64,000 nucleotides of DNA, taken from the NCBI RefSeq assembly GCF_008153345.1, contig NZ_CP042818.1, forward strand, positions 682,001 to 746,000, read 5' to 3'. The position numbers and the translations under genes are program-made. The notes beneath the pieces are model-generated. The model had not been told where the DNA came from, searched no databases, and was given only the letters and a program-made list of their open reading frames with translations. Below, in pieces: positions 56,144-64,000 of the stretch (the first letter of the stretch is position 1; each line of letters starts with the position of its first letter). The DNA comes from Treponema phagedenis (lineage in GTDB: Bacteria > Spirochaetota > Spirochaetia > Treponematales > Treponemataceae).

Positions 56144-56221
56144 AAAAACACGGCTATTCCGATAGCGGTTCTTTGCTAATTCCATGCGCTTTTAATGCAT
56201 CTTATGTAAATCGTAAACAAT

Positions 56222-56470
56222 TTTATAAAAAGGAGCCCCTGTTTAGTTTTTGACATCCTTGTCAAAACCAAACCTGCGAGTTTGAAAACTTCAATTTTAC
56301 ACTTTTGTGTTGATGCTTTAAAACGTCGCTTCTGTTTGGAACCACGGGCGTCTGTGCCCGTTCTGAGTTTTGCCGTCCATGGCAAAATGAAACCTTGCGA
56401 GTTTTAAAGCTTTGCAAATAGTTTTGCTTTAAAACATCGTTTTTGCATTGATGACGGCGGTTCAACCAGA
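56222..56470 (+). repeat. Triple-hairpin repeat block with partial MITE core
   Basis: Starts TTTATAAAAAGGAGCC, then hairpins TTTTGAC-ATCCTT-GTCAAAA, GAGTTTGAAAAC with its partner GTTTTAAAGC, ACGGGCG-TCTG-TGCCCGT, TTTTGCC-GTCCAT-GGCAAAA, and GTTTTAAAGC / GCTTTAAAAC. The structures are those of the 45784 array, but the stem sequences differ. No gene. Confidence 0.65.
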
Positions 56471-56512
56471 GCACATTGAATCAATATCCTAAATAATCAG
56501 GTTAGGAAAGTA

Positions 56513-56680
56513 GTGTAACGTTTTGTAATTAAGTTCCGGTTATACAAATTGGCGCACTAACAATGAGGGAGTGCAGATTTAAGCATTCCTATGGTAAATT
56601 GCTCGCCGTTGCGCCGTGTCGAACTTTTTTTTATAAAATTTTTTACGTTTTTGGTAAGATGTATTAAAAAAACGTTATAG
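56513..56680 (-). mobile_element. IS630-related MITE, complete
   Basis: 168 bp flanked by TA (56511-56512 and 56681-56682). Ends GTGTAACGTTTTGTAATTAA and TTAAAAAAACGTTATAG are imperfect inverted repeats and match the IS630 ends. It is the simplest copy, without hairpin expansion. Confidence 0.8.
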
Positions 56681-56682
56681 TA

Positions 56683-57081
56683 GGTATCGGCTTTAGCAAT
56701 AAAAGTAATGTCCCTGACGGAGCCGTATCTGTTATGGATTTTGCGGGAGATTATACGCCTCATTAAAAAAAGATTAAGTTTTTTTATAGATTTCAATAGT
56801 ATATATATTTTTGTGTTATTTTTTTGTTAGTTTATTGTTTTTTATAATGATTTGAACTATTGTTATTAGATAAAGATACTGTAAGGCATCTGCAAACAAT
56901 TTGGATATCTTTTAAAGATGCTCAACGTATTATTGTACGTCTTTATATTTCTTATATATGGTAAAGACTCACAAAAACATTGCAAAAGAATCTAAGAAAA
57001 ACCTCTAAAAATTGATGTTTTTAGAGTGCCCCTATACGTAATAATTGGTATCGAGCTTCATGTCTTTATTAGGAGGAGAAT
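56683..57081 (+). other. Intergenic region before the 57082 MCP
   Basis: About 400 bp without a supported gene; AT-rich. An AGGAGGAG ribosome site precedes the MCP start. No confident promoter was picked. Confidence 0.4.
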
Positions 57082-59133
57082 ATGAAAATCAGAGCTAAAA
57101 TGATCACCGCAATTATATTGCCGCTTGCAATTGCCTTAGCTATCATTGCTACTGCTATTCATATAAAAGTTTCGGGTTTTATTGAAGAAGGAATTAAACG
57201 CGAAATAAAAAATTTAGGCAGCTATTACGCCAGAGAAGTTCAAGCGTACATGCAAACAAAAATAGTACTTCTGAAGACTCTTTCTTCTATGTGGAAAGAG
57301 TCATTTCCGACAAAAGAAGTAGTGTACAAAAATGTGGTGGCGCTTACCGAGGCAAACTCGGACATCGATGATATTTTTTTTGGCTATGAAAACGACGGAA
57401 GTTTTGCCGATGGAGCAAAGTGGGTTGCGGATAGTTCTTATGATTCCCGTGTAAAATCCTGGTACAAAGCGGCACGAAATAAAAACGGTATTGCATTTTC
57501 TGAAATCTATTTGCGAGCATTTGACCATAAAAATGTTATAAGCATCAGTATTCCTGTTGGAAGTTACGGTGTTCTCGGTTTGGATGCGCCGCTGAGCGCT
57601 TTGACACAAAAGGTCGCCGATATACAACTTTTTGAAAGCGGTTATGCTTTCATTGTGGATGAAGACGGCGATTTTGTTGCTTCCGAAGGGTATCAAACAA
57701 GCGAGAATATCTTTGAAGTGGAAAACAAGCGCCTTGAAGAGCTTGGACAAAAAGCTTTAAAGGATAAAATTGCATTTAGTTATGTTTCGGTTGGCGGAGT
57801 AAACTCTTTTTGTTTTGCCACGCCTATTGAAGGCACAAATTGGCGTCTCCTTATGACGGCGCCCATACATGAGGCATTCAAAGAAGTTAAAACTTTTTCA
57901 ATATTTATTACCGTATCCATTATTATTGTGGCGCTGCTTTTAACCGGTATACTTATTGTTCTTGTCCGCGGGATTTTAGCACCGATAAAAAAGACCGTTC
58001 ATGCATTAAAAAATATTTCGGAAGGAGATGGAGACCTTAGACTCAGTTTGAACGTTCGCGGCAATGATGAGACAACAGAAATTGCCCGATATTTTAATAA
58101 AACAATTGAAAAAATACGAACATTTATTGAAGCAATCGGTAATAATACCGGCTCCATGCAAGAAACCGGTGAAATACTGTCGAAAAATGTATCGGATACT
58201 TCTGTTGTTATTAAACAAATTTCCGCATCGATCCAGAGTGTAAAAGATAAAACCGTAAATCAATCGGCAAGTGTAAGCGAAACCGCTTCTACGATTGAAC
58301 AGATGGTAAAAACAATAGAAACTTTAAATCATTTTATTGATAGCCAAGCACAAAACGTAGCACAATCATGTATTTCGGTTGAGCAAATGGTTGATAATAT
58401 ACGATCGGTTACCACTATCCTTGAAGAAAACCTCGTAACAATAGCAGCCCTTGAAACAGAGGCGGAAACCGCAAAAGCCGCTACAAATCAAGCGGCAATT
58501 ATCACGCAGGATGTAAATGAACAGTCAGAAGGGCTTTTAGAGGCAAGCAGAATTATACAGAATATAGCGTCTCAAACGAATTTGCTTGCGATGAATGCCG
58601 CTATTGAGGCTGCTCATGCGGGAACAGCCGGCAAAGGATTTGCCGTTGTAGCTGACGAAATCAGAAAATTAGCGGAAGAATCCGGAGAGCAGGGTAAGTC
58701 TATCGCAAAGACATTGAAAAAAGTAAAAGAGCGAATAGATGAATCCGCTTCCGCAATGACAATAGTCGAAAAAGTTTTTAATGAGATATCGCGACTTAGC
58801 GGACAAGTTACCACTCATGAGGATACCCTCCTTAATGCAATGCACGAGCAATCATCGGGAAGTGAGCAAATTCTCAAAGCTATGACGGATATTTCCAATA
58901 TTACAACAGAGGTTAGGCAAGGCTCTTCAGAAATGCTTACCGGCAGCCGGCAAATATCAGATGAAATGCAAAAACTTACCGCTCTTACGGTTGATATTGC
59001 CGGTAGTATGAATGAAATGTTTGACGGTACTTTGCAAATTACCGCTGCCGCCGAACAGAACTCGGAAATAAGTGTGCTGAATCAAGAGAAGATAAAAAAT
59101 CTATTTGAAGAAATACATCACTTTAAAGTGTAA
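57082..59133 (+). CDS. MCP with dCache sensor, no homopolymer tract
   Basis: 683 aa, strong AGGAGG ahead of the ATG. TM1 is at residues 9-27, then a periplasmic Cache region ([30 protein letters not shown]), TM2 near 275-300, HAMP, and a signalling domain with tip [16 protein letters not shown] near residue 510. The C-terminus is HHFKV. The signalling half is more divergent from the others (Q-x-S substitutions around 400). The SWYxxA motif suggests an amino-acid-type dCache ligand site. Intact and not phase-variable by a homopolymer. Confidence 0.9.
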   Translation: MKIRAKMITAIILPLAIALAIIATAIHIKVSGFIEEGIKREIKNLGSYYAREVQAYMQTKIVLLKTLSSMWKESFPTKEVVYKNVVALTEANSDIDDIFFGYENDGSFADGAKWVADSSYDSRVKSWYKAARNKNGIAFSEIYLRAFDHKNVISISIPVGSYGVLGLDAPLSALTQKVADIQLFESGYAFIVDEDGDFVASEGYQTSENIFEVENKRLEELGQKALKDKIAFSYVSVGGVNSFCFATPIEGTNWRLLMTAPIHEAFKEVKTFSIFITVSIIIVALLLTGILIVLVRGILAPIKKTVHALKNISEGDGDLRLSLNVRGNDETTEIARYFNKTIEKIRTFIEAIGNNTGSMQETGEILSKNVSDTSVVIKQISASIQSVKDKTVNQSASVSETASTIEQMVKTIETLNHFIDSQAQNVAQSCISVEQMVDNIRSVTTILEENLVTIAALETEAETAKAATNQAAIITQDVNEQSEGLLEASRIIQNIASQTNLLAMNAAIEAAHAGTAGKGFAVVADEIRKLAEESGEQGKSIAKTLKKVKERIDESASAMTIVEKVFNEISRLSGQVTTHEDTLLNAMHEQSSGSEQILKAMTDISNITTEVRQGSSEMLTGSRQISDEMQKLTALTVDIAGSMNEMFDGTLQITAAAEQNSEISVLNQEKIKNLFEEIHHFKV

Positions 59134-59259
59134 CAAATAGATCCGATATAATAAGAGTATACTCAATAAAATACTTAAAAATAGTTATGTTGATATTGCA
59201 ATAATATTGGGTATAGATATAATATTTTAATTACAAAAATTTATAGGAGTGTATCTATT

Positions 59260-61146
59260 ATGAATAAAGAAAAAACTGAAATGCAGGGTACAGCCCTGGA
59301 GCCGCCAAAAAGTATTTTTATTCTTAATTTTTTAGTATTTAACGGTATGTTCTTAGGTGTTGTCATATATTCTTTATACGTAAAAATAGTTCCGTTTGAT
59401 GCTTTTATAAAATACATACAATCTTTACCGATACTTATTATTATTATTTTAAATATTATCACGCCGACTTTTCTTCACTTTAAATATACAAAAATTATAA
59501 AAAATTTTAATCTTATTGAAAATGGGGTACATGAAGCTAATATGGCTATAAAACAGTATTCAAGGCTTTCTATAGTTTTTCCTATCCTGTATGCTTTTGT
59601 CAGCCCCTGTATAGCAATCCCTTGGATCAGAATTACTAATTTTGCAGAGATTTTAGCATGGGGTTTTACCTTAATCGGAAACTTATTTTTAATTGCCTGT
59701 TTTTTTTATATTCTCTACATAAGACAGCTGGAAGAATGGGTATCATTTGTACCTTTTGAAAAAAAATATATAACACTGTCATATATAGCGCGGGGAACAC
59801 TTGCTTCCTTTTTTCTTTTTACCGGTGCGGTTTTTCTTGTAATAACTCCATTTATTACTATGACTTATAACGGATCCGATTTTTTTTATACCTTTTTCGC
59901 TCGCATTTTGCCGCTAGTATTTGTTATCATTATTCTCGCACTTTTTATTAATTTTACACTATACCGCAATATGAACCTTCGAATAAACGATGTGATGAAT
60001 TTTATGCTTTTATTGTCGGAGGGGAATTTTGCTACGGAGAAATTACAGGTAAAAAGCCGTGATGTTTTCGGCCTTCTTGTAAATTATGTGGATTTATTTT
60101 ATCAAAATACGGTACACCTATTAAGCGGTGTTAAAAAAAATACGTATGCAATGACCGAAGTCGGGAATACGCTTTCAAGCAGTGTAACTGAAACTGCAAG
60201 TGCGGTAAACCAAATCAGTATAAATATAGACGGCGTGAAACAGCAAGTAATGACACAGGCTGCGAGTGTTACGCAAACCGCTGCTACTATTGAAGAAATT
60301 ATTCGAACAATAAAACAGCTTAACGGTAGGATTGAAAATCAGGCAATGAATATTGCGCAATCTTCATCGGCGATTGAACAAATGGTTGCCAATATTTTCT
60401 CAATTACGGAAATACTTGAAAAAACAGACAATACAATTATCACTCTTGTATCGGCTACCGACGAGGGGAAAAATGCTATTGCTATGTCAAATAGCGTAAC
60501 ACAAAAAATCAGCGAAGAATCCGGAAGCATTTTGGAAGCCAGTGCGGTTATTCAACATATTGCGAGTCAGACGAACTTACTTGCAATGAATGCCGCAATT
60601 GAAGCCGCTCATGCCGGAAACGCAGGCAAGGGATTTGCCGTTGTTGCCGATGAAATCAGAAAATTGGCGGAAGAGTCCAGTATGCAAGGAAAAGCTATTA
60701 CCGCAACGCTGAAAATGCTTTTAGGAGAAATCGAAACATTGTTCGTTTCATCAAAAACGGTAGAAGAAAAATTTGCCGCAATCTTTGATTTATCGGATCA
60801 AGTTAAGGTAATGAGTAACCGGCTAATGGAATCAATGAAAGAGCAAGAGAACGGAAGCAAAGAAGTTCTTACTGCAATTGAAGATATTAACTCCGTTACC
60901 AGTCAGGTAAAAGATGGCTCCGCGGAAATGCTTATCGGCGGTGAAAGCGTTGCACAGGAAATGCAAAAACTTGACAGTTTAACTCGAAGCATTACCGGAA
61001 GCATGGATGAAATGGCCTCGGGAGTGGTGCAGATAAATAATGCCGTGCAGGAAGTAAACGAAATTACACAAAAAAATAAAGAAAGTATCGAAAATGTTTC
61101 GAATGAAGTCAATAAATTTAAAATGAATAGCTGTCTTTATAGATAA
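59260..61146 (+). CDS. MCP with membrane sensor, paralogue of the cassette MCPs without poly-G
   Basis: 628 aa. Same design as the cassette receptors: about six N-terminal helices to residue 240, HAMP-like segment, signalling domain with tip [16 protein letters not shown] near residue 450. At the position of the proline tract it reads [12 protein letters not shown], encoded by mixed codons with no homopolymer. This shows the PPKS motif before TM1 is ancestral and the C/G run is a later expansion. The C-terminus carries a short extra tail after the usual KFK end. Confidence 0.9.
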   Translation: MNKEKTEMQGTALEPPKSIFILNFLVFNGMFLGVVIYSLYVKIVPFDAFIKYIQSLPILIIIILNIITPTFLHFKYTKIIKNFNLIENGVHEANMAIKQYSRLSIVFPILYAFVSPCIAIPWIRITNFAEILAWGFTLIGNLFLIACFFYILYIRQLEEWVSFVPFEKKYITLSYIARGTLASFFLFTGAVFLVITPFITMTYNGSDFFYTFFARILPLVFVIIILALFINFTLYRNMNLRINDVMNFMLLLSEGNFATEKLQVKSRDVFGLLVNYVDLFYQNTVHLLSGVKKNTYAMTEVGNTLSSSVTETASAVNQISINIDGVKQQVMTQAASVTQTAATIEEIIRTIKQLNGRIENQAMNIAQSSSAIEQMVANIFSITEILEKTDNTIITLVSATDEGKNAIAMSNSVTQKISEESGSILEASAVIQHIASQTNLLAMNAAIEAAHAGNAGKGFAVVADEIRKLAEESSMQGKAITATLKMLLGEIETLFVSSKTVEEKFAAIFDLSDQVKVMSNRLMESMKEQENGSKEVLTAIEDINSVTSQVKDGSAEMLIGGESVAQEMQKLDSLTRSITGSMDEMASGVVQINNAVQEVNEITQKNKESIENVSNEVNKFKMNSCLYR

Positions 61147-61286
61147 AAGCATACTTATAAAACATTTTAAAAAATAATCATGACGAATAGCGTTTCTGCA
61201 TTGAAAAACCGTATTACTTTTTCAGCAATCATTCTTTCGTTAAAGTTTTTCTTGCCGGAAATTCGGTATTTTAAGGAGCGCTCGCT

Positions 61287-62426
61287 ATGAAACAGGAAGT
61301 TTATCAAACAAGTTTGAAGGACATTGATTCTGCCATCGCTGAAATAACATCAAAGTTAGCAAAATCTCCTTCTCAGTATGATGCGGTGATCTTTTTTGCA
61401 TCGGCAGATTATGATTTTCCTAAACTGGCGTCAAAAATAAAAAACGTCTTTTCCAAGGCGGAAGTAATAGGCACAAGCACGTCCGGCGAAATATCCGAAT
61501 CGGGATTTAAAAAGCGAAGCCTTGTTGTGTCGGCAGTATCGTGCAATAAAACTCGCTTTTCCGGACTCATTATTGATAATGTTGACAAATTCCCGATTAT
61601 TGATAAATCAAAAATTGAAGCTGCCGCCGCCAAATGCGGCATTGCCATAAATTCCGCCGCTTCTCATAAAGATGCTTTTGCCCTCACCTTTATCAACGGC
61701 CTCTGTAATGCCGAAGAAGCGCTTCTTGCACTCTTTTATGCGATTATAAAAAATGACCAATTTCTTATAGCCGGCGGTTCTGCGGGGGATGATCTGCAGT
61801 TTAAAAAAACCTATGTCAGTTATAATGGAGAGACGGTCTCAAACGGTGCGGTTATTTTATTTGTAAAAACACAGTGTCCCTTTGATATACGAAAAGAAAA
61901 TATTTTTAAGCCCTCAGGCAAGCGGGTAACCATTACCAAAGCTGACGTAAATACCCGCACTATTTATGAAATCGACGGACGCAATGCCGGAAAATATTAC
62001 AGTGAATGTATCGGTGTTCCCCAATCGGAAGTTCAAAATGCCATTCTTGATCATCCCTTTGGCAGAGTATTCGGCGGCAAAATATTTATCTCATCTCTTG
62101 CAAGTTTTACTCCTACAGGGGCAATTAACATGTATTCGCGCGTACTGCCGAATACAACTGTTGAAATACTTAATTTAGATGACAGCTTACAGATAGCTAC
62201 TGATAATCTTACCGCAATTTCAAAAACAATTCCGCGCCCTGGTTTTGTTTTTGTAATAAATTGTATCCTTCGCACCATAGGATTTGAGCGGCGCAATCTT
62301 TGCGGTAAAATGACAGATCTTTATAAAAAAGTTTTTCCTGTCTTTTGCGGATTTTCAAGTTACGGAGAACAAATAGGTAAAATTAATCCAAATCAGACAT
62401 TTGTCAGCATTGTGATAGGAGAATAA
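61287..62426 (+). CDS. FIST-domain sensory protein
   Basis: 379 aa, soluble. FIST_N (residues about 25-220, with [14 protein letters not shown] and [14 protein letters not shown]) and FIST_C (225-370, ending [13 protein letters not shown]) are both present and the length is complete. FIST proteins bind small ligands and pair with chemotaxis, histidine kinase or diguanylate cyclase outputs. Here the next gene, one base after the stop, is a soluble MCP-like signalling protein, so the pair probably forms a two-piece cytoplasmic chemoreceptor. Confidence 0.9.
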   Translation: MKQEVYQTSLKDIDSAIAEITSKLAKSPSQYDAVIFFASADYDFPKLASKIKNVFSKAEVIGTSTSGEISESGFKKRSLVVSAVSCNKTRFSGLIIDNVDKFPIIDKSKIEAAAAKCGIAINSAASHKDAFALTFINGLCNAEEALLALFYAIIKNDQFLIAGGSAGDDLQFKKTYVSYNGETVSNGAVILFVKTQCPFDIRKENIFKPSGKRVTITKADVNTRTIYEIDGRNAGKYYSECIGVPQSEVQNAILDHPFGRVFGGKIFISSLASFTPTGAINMYSRVLPNTTVEILNLDDSLQIATDNLTAISKTIPRPGFVFVINCILRTIGFERRNLCGKMTDLYKKVFPVFCGFSSYGEQIGKINPNQTFVSIVIGE

Positions 62427-62427
62427 A

Positions 62428-62970
62428 ATGAATAATACGGTACTACAAGCAGGCTTTGATCTTCTGTCCATAATGATGGATTACTGTGCAAAAAATACCG
62501 GCGGAAGCGAACTATTGCAAAAGTATATTGATCAAATACAAAGCGGAACAGGTGTTTTTGAAAAACAGAAAATGGCACTCGACAAACTTTCCAGAACAGG
62601 AACATGTATTGATGAAAATGTTGTAAATCTGGTAAAAAGCTATACTGAGAACGCCTCCTCCGTCGAAAGAATCTCAAATGCGTTTTCCGAATTAGTCCAT
62701 AAGGTTGCGGAAATTGAAAAAACAACACAAACAACTACCGAAGCATTACGCCTTCTGGTTGAAGAAGCGGAATCAATTACGAAATATACCGACATAATCA
62801 ATGAAATATCAAAGCAAACCAATCTTCTTTCGATCAACGCTTCAATTGAAGCAGCGCGGGCGGGAACAGCGGGAAAGGGCTTTAGCATTATTGCCGGCGA
62901 AGTAAAAAAACTTTCTGAAAACACCCAAGAAACATCAAGCGAAATTGCCAAAATTGTCAATAACCAGTGA
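62428..62970 (+). CDS. Soluble MCP-like signalling protein, truncated at IS
   Basis: 180 codons. No TM segment. Residues 60-180 hold the descending arm and tip of an MCP signalling domain ([36 protein letters not shown]) and end NNQ at a stop supplied by the IS sequence. The ascending helix is only about 35 residues long, so the four-helix bundle cannot be complete. ATG 62428 comes one base after the FIST stop. Probably non-functional as written. Confidence 0.8.
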   Translation: MNNTVLQAGFDLLSIMMDYCAKNTGGSELLQKYIDQIQSGTGVFEKQKMALDKLSRTGTCIDENVVNLVKSYTENASSVERISNAFSELVHKVAEIEKTTQTTTEALRLLVEEAESITKYTDIINEISKQTNLLSINASIEAARAGTAGKGFSIIAGEVKKLSENTQETSSEIAKIVNNQ

Positions 62971-64000
62971 ATATTTCACCCCTAAAGGGGGTTAATTTTG
63001 CAATGAAAATTGCACCCCTTAACACATCGAGTTATCCTGCTTTTGCATCTTTAAGTAAGAATTCATAAATCAAGTCAATAACTACTTGAGGCAGGTCTCC
63101 GGTTCGTCCAACCGTATCGGTTCGGTATATATCATCGAGCGGTACAATCGGATAGAATTCATCATGTATTAAAGCGCGTATACCATGTTTTTGTGAAATC
63201 AATACATTTACCGTTGTGCCTGCGCCGAATTTATTCTGCTCAATTTTAAACAAATGGTTTTTGATTGAGATGGTAGAACCGCTTGAAAGCTTGCGCGTAA
63301 TAACCGATGACAACAGTTTATCAAGATCGAGTGTTTTTGGCGTCGGTACAAACATTGAATATGAATCGCAGGCCGAAACACCAAACTGTTTGTTGAAAAT
63401 ACCGATATACTCTTTTAAGAATTGATTCGCTTGCTCTATGGTTGTAATTCCGCGTCGTGCAAATTCAACAGGGAGTCGGCTTTGTAAAGTTTGCCATAAT
63501 CGCTCAACACGTCCTTTTGCTTGTGATGAATGAGCCGGGAACATATCGATTCCTAAGTACTTGATAATTTTGCCGAATTGTGTTACTTGTTCCTCGGTTC
63601 CTTGTAATTGCTCCTCAATGGATAACTGTTTTTTTGCATTAACAAAAAAAACGCTACACTTATCCGGATAAAGAGCGGCAGGGAGTCCATAATTTTCGAG
63701 TGTCTGCCGCAGAACTTCTAAATATCCGAGCAGGCACTCGTTTTTGCATAAATAAAGACCGGTAATCATTCCGCGCGCATCATCAATAAAAGCATGTAAT
63801 GCGGATTTTTCTTTCCCGCCGAACCAAGGAAACGGGGTTGCGTCCACTTGCAACAGCTCTCCGAAGCAAGCTCTTCTCTCGCGCGTTTTATGCACCTTCT
63901 TTCGTGTTCGTCTTTTCTTTGGTGAATAAATTCCATGTGATAACAGAATACGGCGCAGAGTCGAATATGACAGCTGCAATTGATATTCTTCAGTTACTAT
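62971..64000 (-). mobile_element. ISNCY-type insertion sequence, one end visible
   Basis: The boundary is close to 62960-62970, where the MCP frame breaks off. The first 60 bp hold short palindromes (CCCCTAAAGGGG, TGCAATGAAAATTGCA). The transposase reads toward this end; the other end is beyond the window. Confidence 0.7.
63032..64000 (-). CDS. ISNCY-family DDE transposase (5' end beyond window)
   Basis: At least 322 codons; the frame stays open to position 64000 (VTEEYQLQLSYSTLRRILL), so the start is outside. A basic linker (PKKRRTRKKVHKTRERR) is followed by an integrase-type catalytic core: LLQVDATPFPWFGG (D1), FIDDARGMITGLY, YPDKCSVFF (D2 region), SSQAKGRVERLWQTL (E). A C-terminal domain (VNVLISQKHGIRALIHDEF) follows. 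The long core matches ISNCY transposases more than IS3 or IS481. Confidence 0.85.
   Translation of the reverse strand: MVTEEYQLQLSYSTLRRILLSHGIYSPKKRRTRKKVHKTRERRACFGELLQVDATPFPWFGGKEKSALHAFIDDARGMITGLYLCKNECLLGYLEVLRQTLENYGLPAALYPDKCSVFFVNAKKQLSIEEQLQGTEEQVTQFGKIIKYLGIDMFPAHSSQAKGRVERLWQTLQSRLPVEFARRGITTIEQANQFLKEYIGIFNKQFGVSACDSYSMFVPTPKTLDLDKLLSSVITRKLSSGSTISIKNHLFKIEQNKFGAGTTVNVLISQKHGIRALIHDEFYPIVPLDDIYRTDTVGRTGDLPQVVIDLIYEFLLKDAKAG

Overview
The window looks like a chromosomal segment of a host-associated spirochaete, most likely Treponema. The grounds are a T. denticola-like integron integrase in the unusual same-strand orientation, about ten methyl-accepting chemotaxis protein (MCP) loci in 64 kb, BspA-type leucine-rich-repeat lipoproteins, an omptin-like outer membrane protein, and AT-rich sequence with good sigma-70 promoters. 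Genus is inferred from gene content; no database was searched. No rRNA, tRNA or CRISPR was seen.

Positions 1-26,000 are an integron. The integrase (22593-23858, minus) is transcribed toward the array. A strong promoter (Pc) lies between its stop and attI (TCTAAC at 22427-22432) and fires into a minus-strand array of about 13 cassettes, each ending in an attC site. From attI outward the cargo is: lipoprotein + 91-aa protein; restriction-modification pair; PD-(D/E)xK-like protein; lipoprotein + 91-aa again; EVE/PUA-like protein with a YoeB toxin remnant; lipoprotein + 91-aa again; LRR lipoprotein; MCP; LRR lipoprotein; an MCP fragment plus MCP; MCP; EcoRI-family methylase + DUF262/HNH nuclease; and an operon of two secreted proteins plus a C39-type peptidase. 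A further attC and MCP copy lie on the other side of intI and end at an IS4 insertion. The three related MCP copies carry poly-G tracts of 15, 12 and 22 bp just after the start codon. As written, the first is in frame and the other two are not, which makes them candidate phase-variable chemoreceptors carried as integron cassettes. Hairpins with compensatory changes follow nearly every attC crossover, and five lipoprotein-type cassettes share a roughly 105-nt structured leader.

Positions 26,066-46,200 are a mobile and defence region. It holds an IS4 element that truncates a Fic gene, a second Fic gene, and a split Wadjet type II module. The SMC-like JetC (30359-34510) and toprim-like JetD (38026-39315) are separated by a P-type metal ATPase, a metal chaperone and an ArsR regulator, and a copy of the jetC tail is fused to the start of an amidase gene. 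No JetA or JetB is visible. Next comes a SIR2-domain protein whose N-terminal 20-aa repeat array is broken by a one-base shift at an A7 run, then an IS630 element beside a hydrolase pseudogene. IS630-related MITEs, some expanded with triple-hairpin repeats, are scattered from 29.8 kb to 56.7 kb.

Positions 46,200-64,000 carry chemosensory and metabolic genes: two tandem MCP genes (one frameshifted, one with an out-of-frame poly-G tract), an FMN/FAD fumarate-reductase-like lipoprotein, BirA, an omptin-like protein, two intact MCPs, a FIST-domain protein, and a truncated MCP-like protein that ends at an ISNCY-type transposase running off the window.
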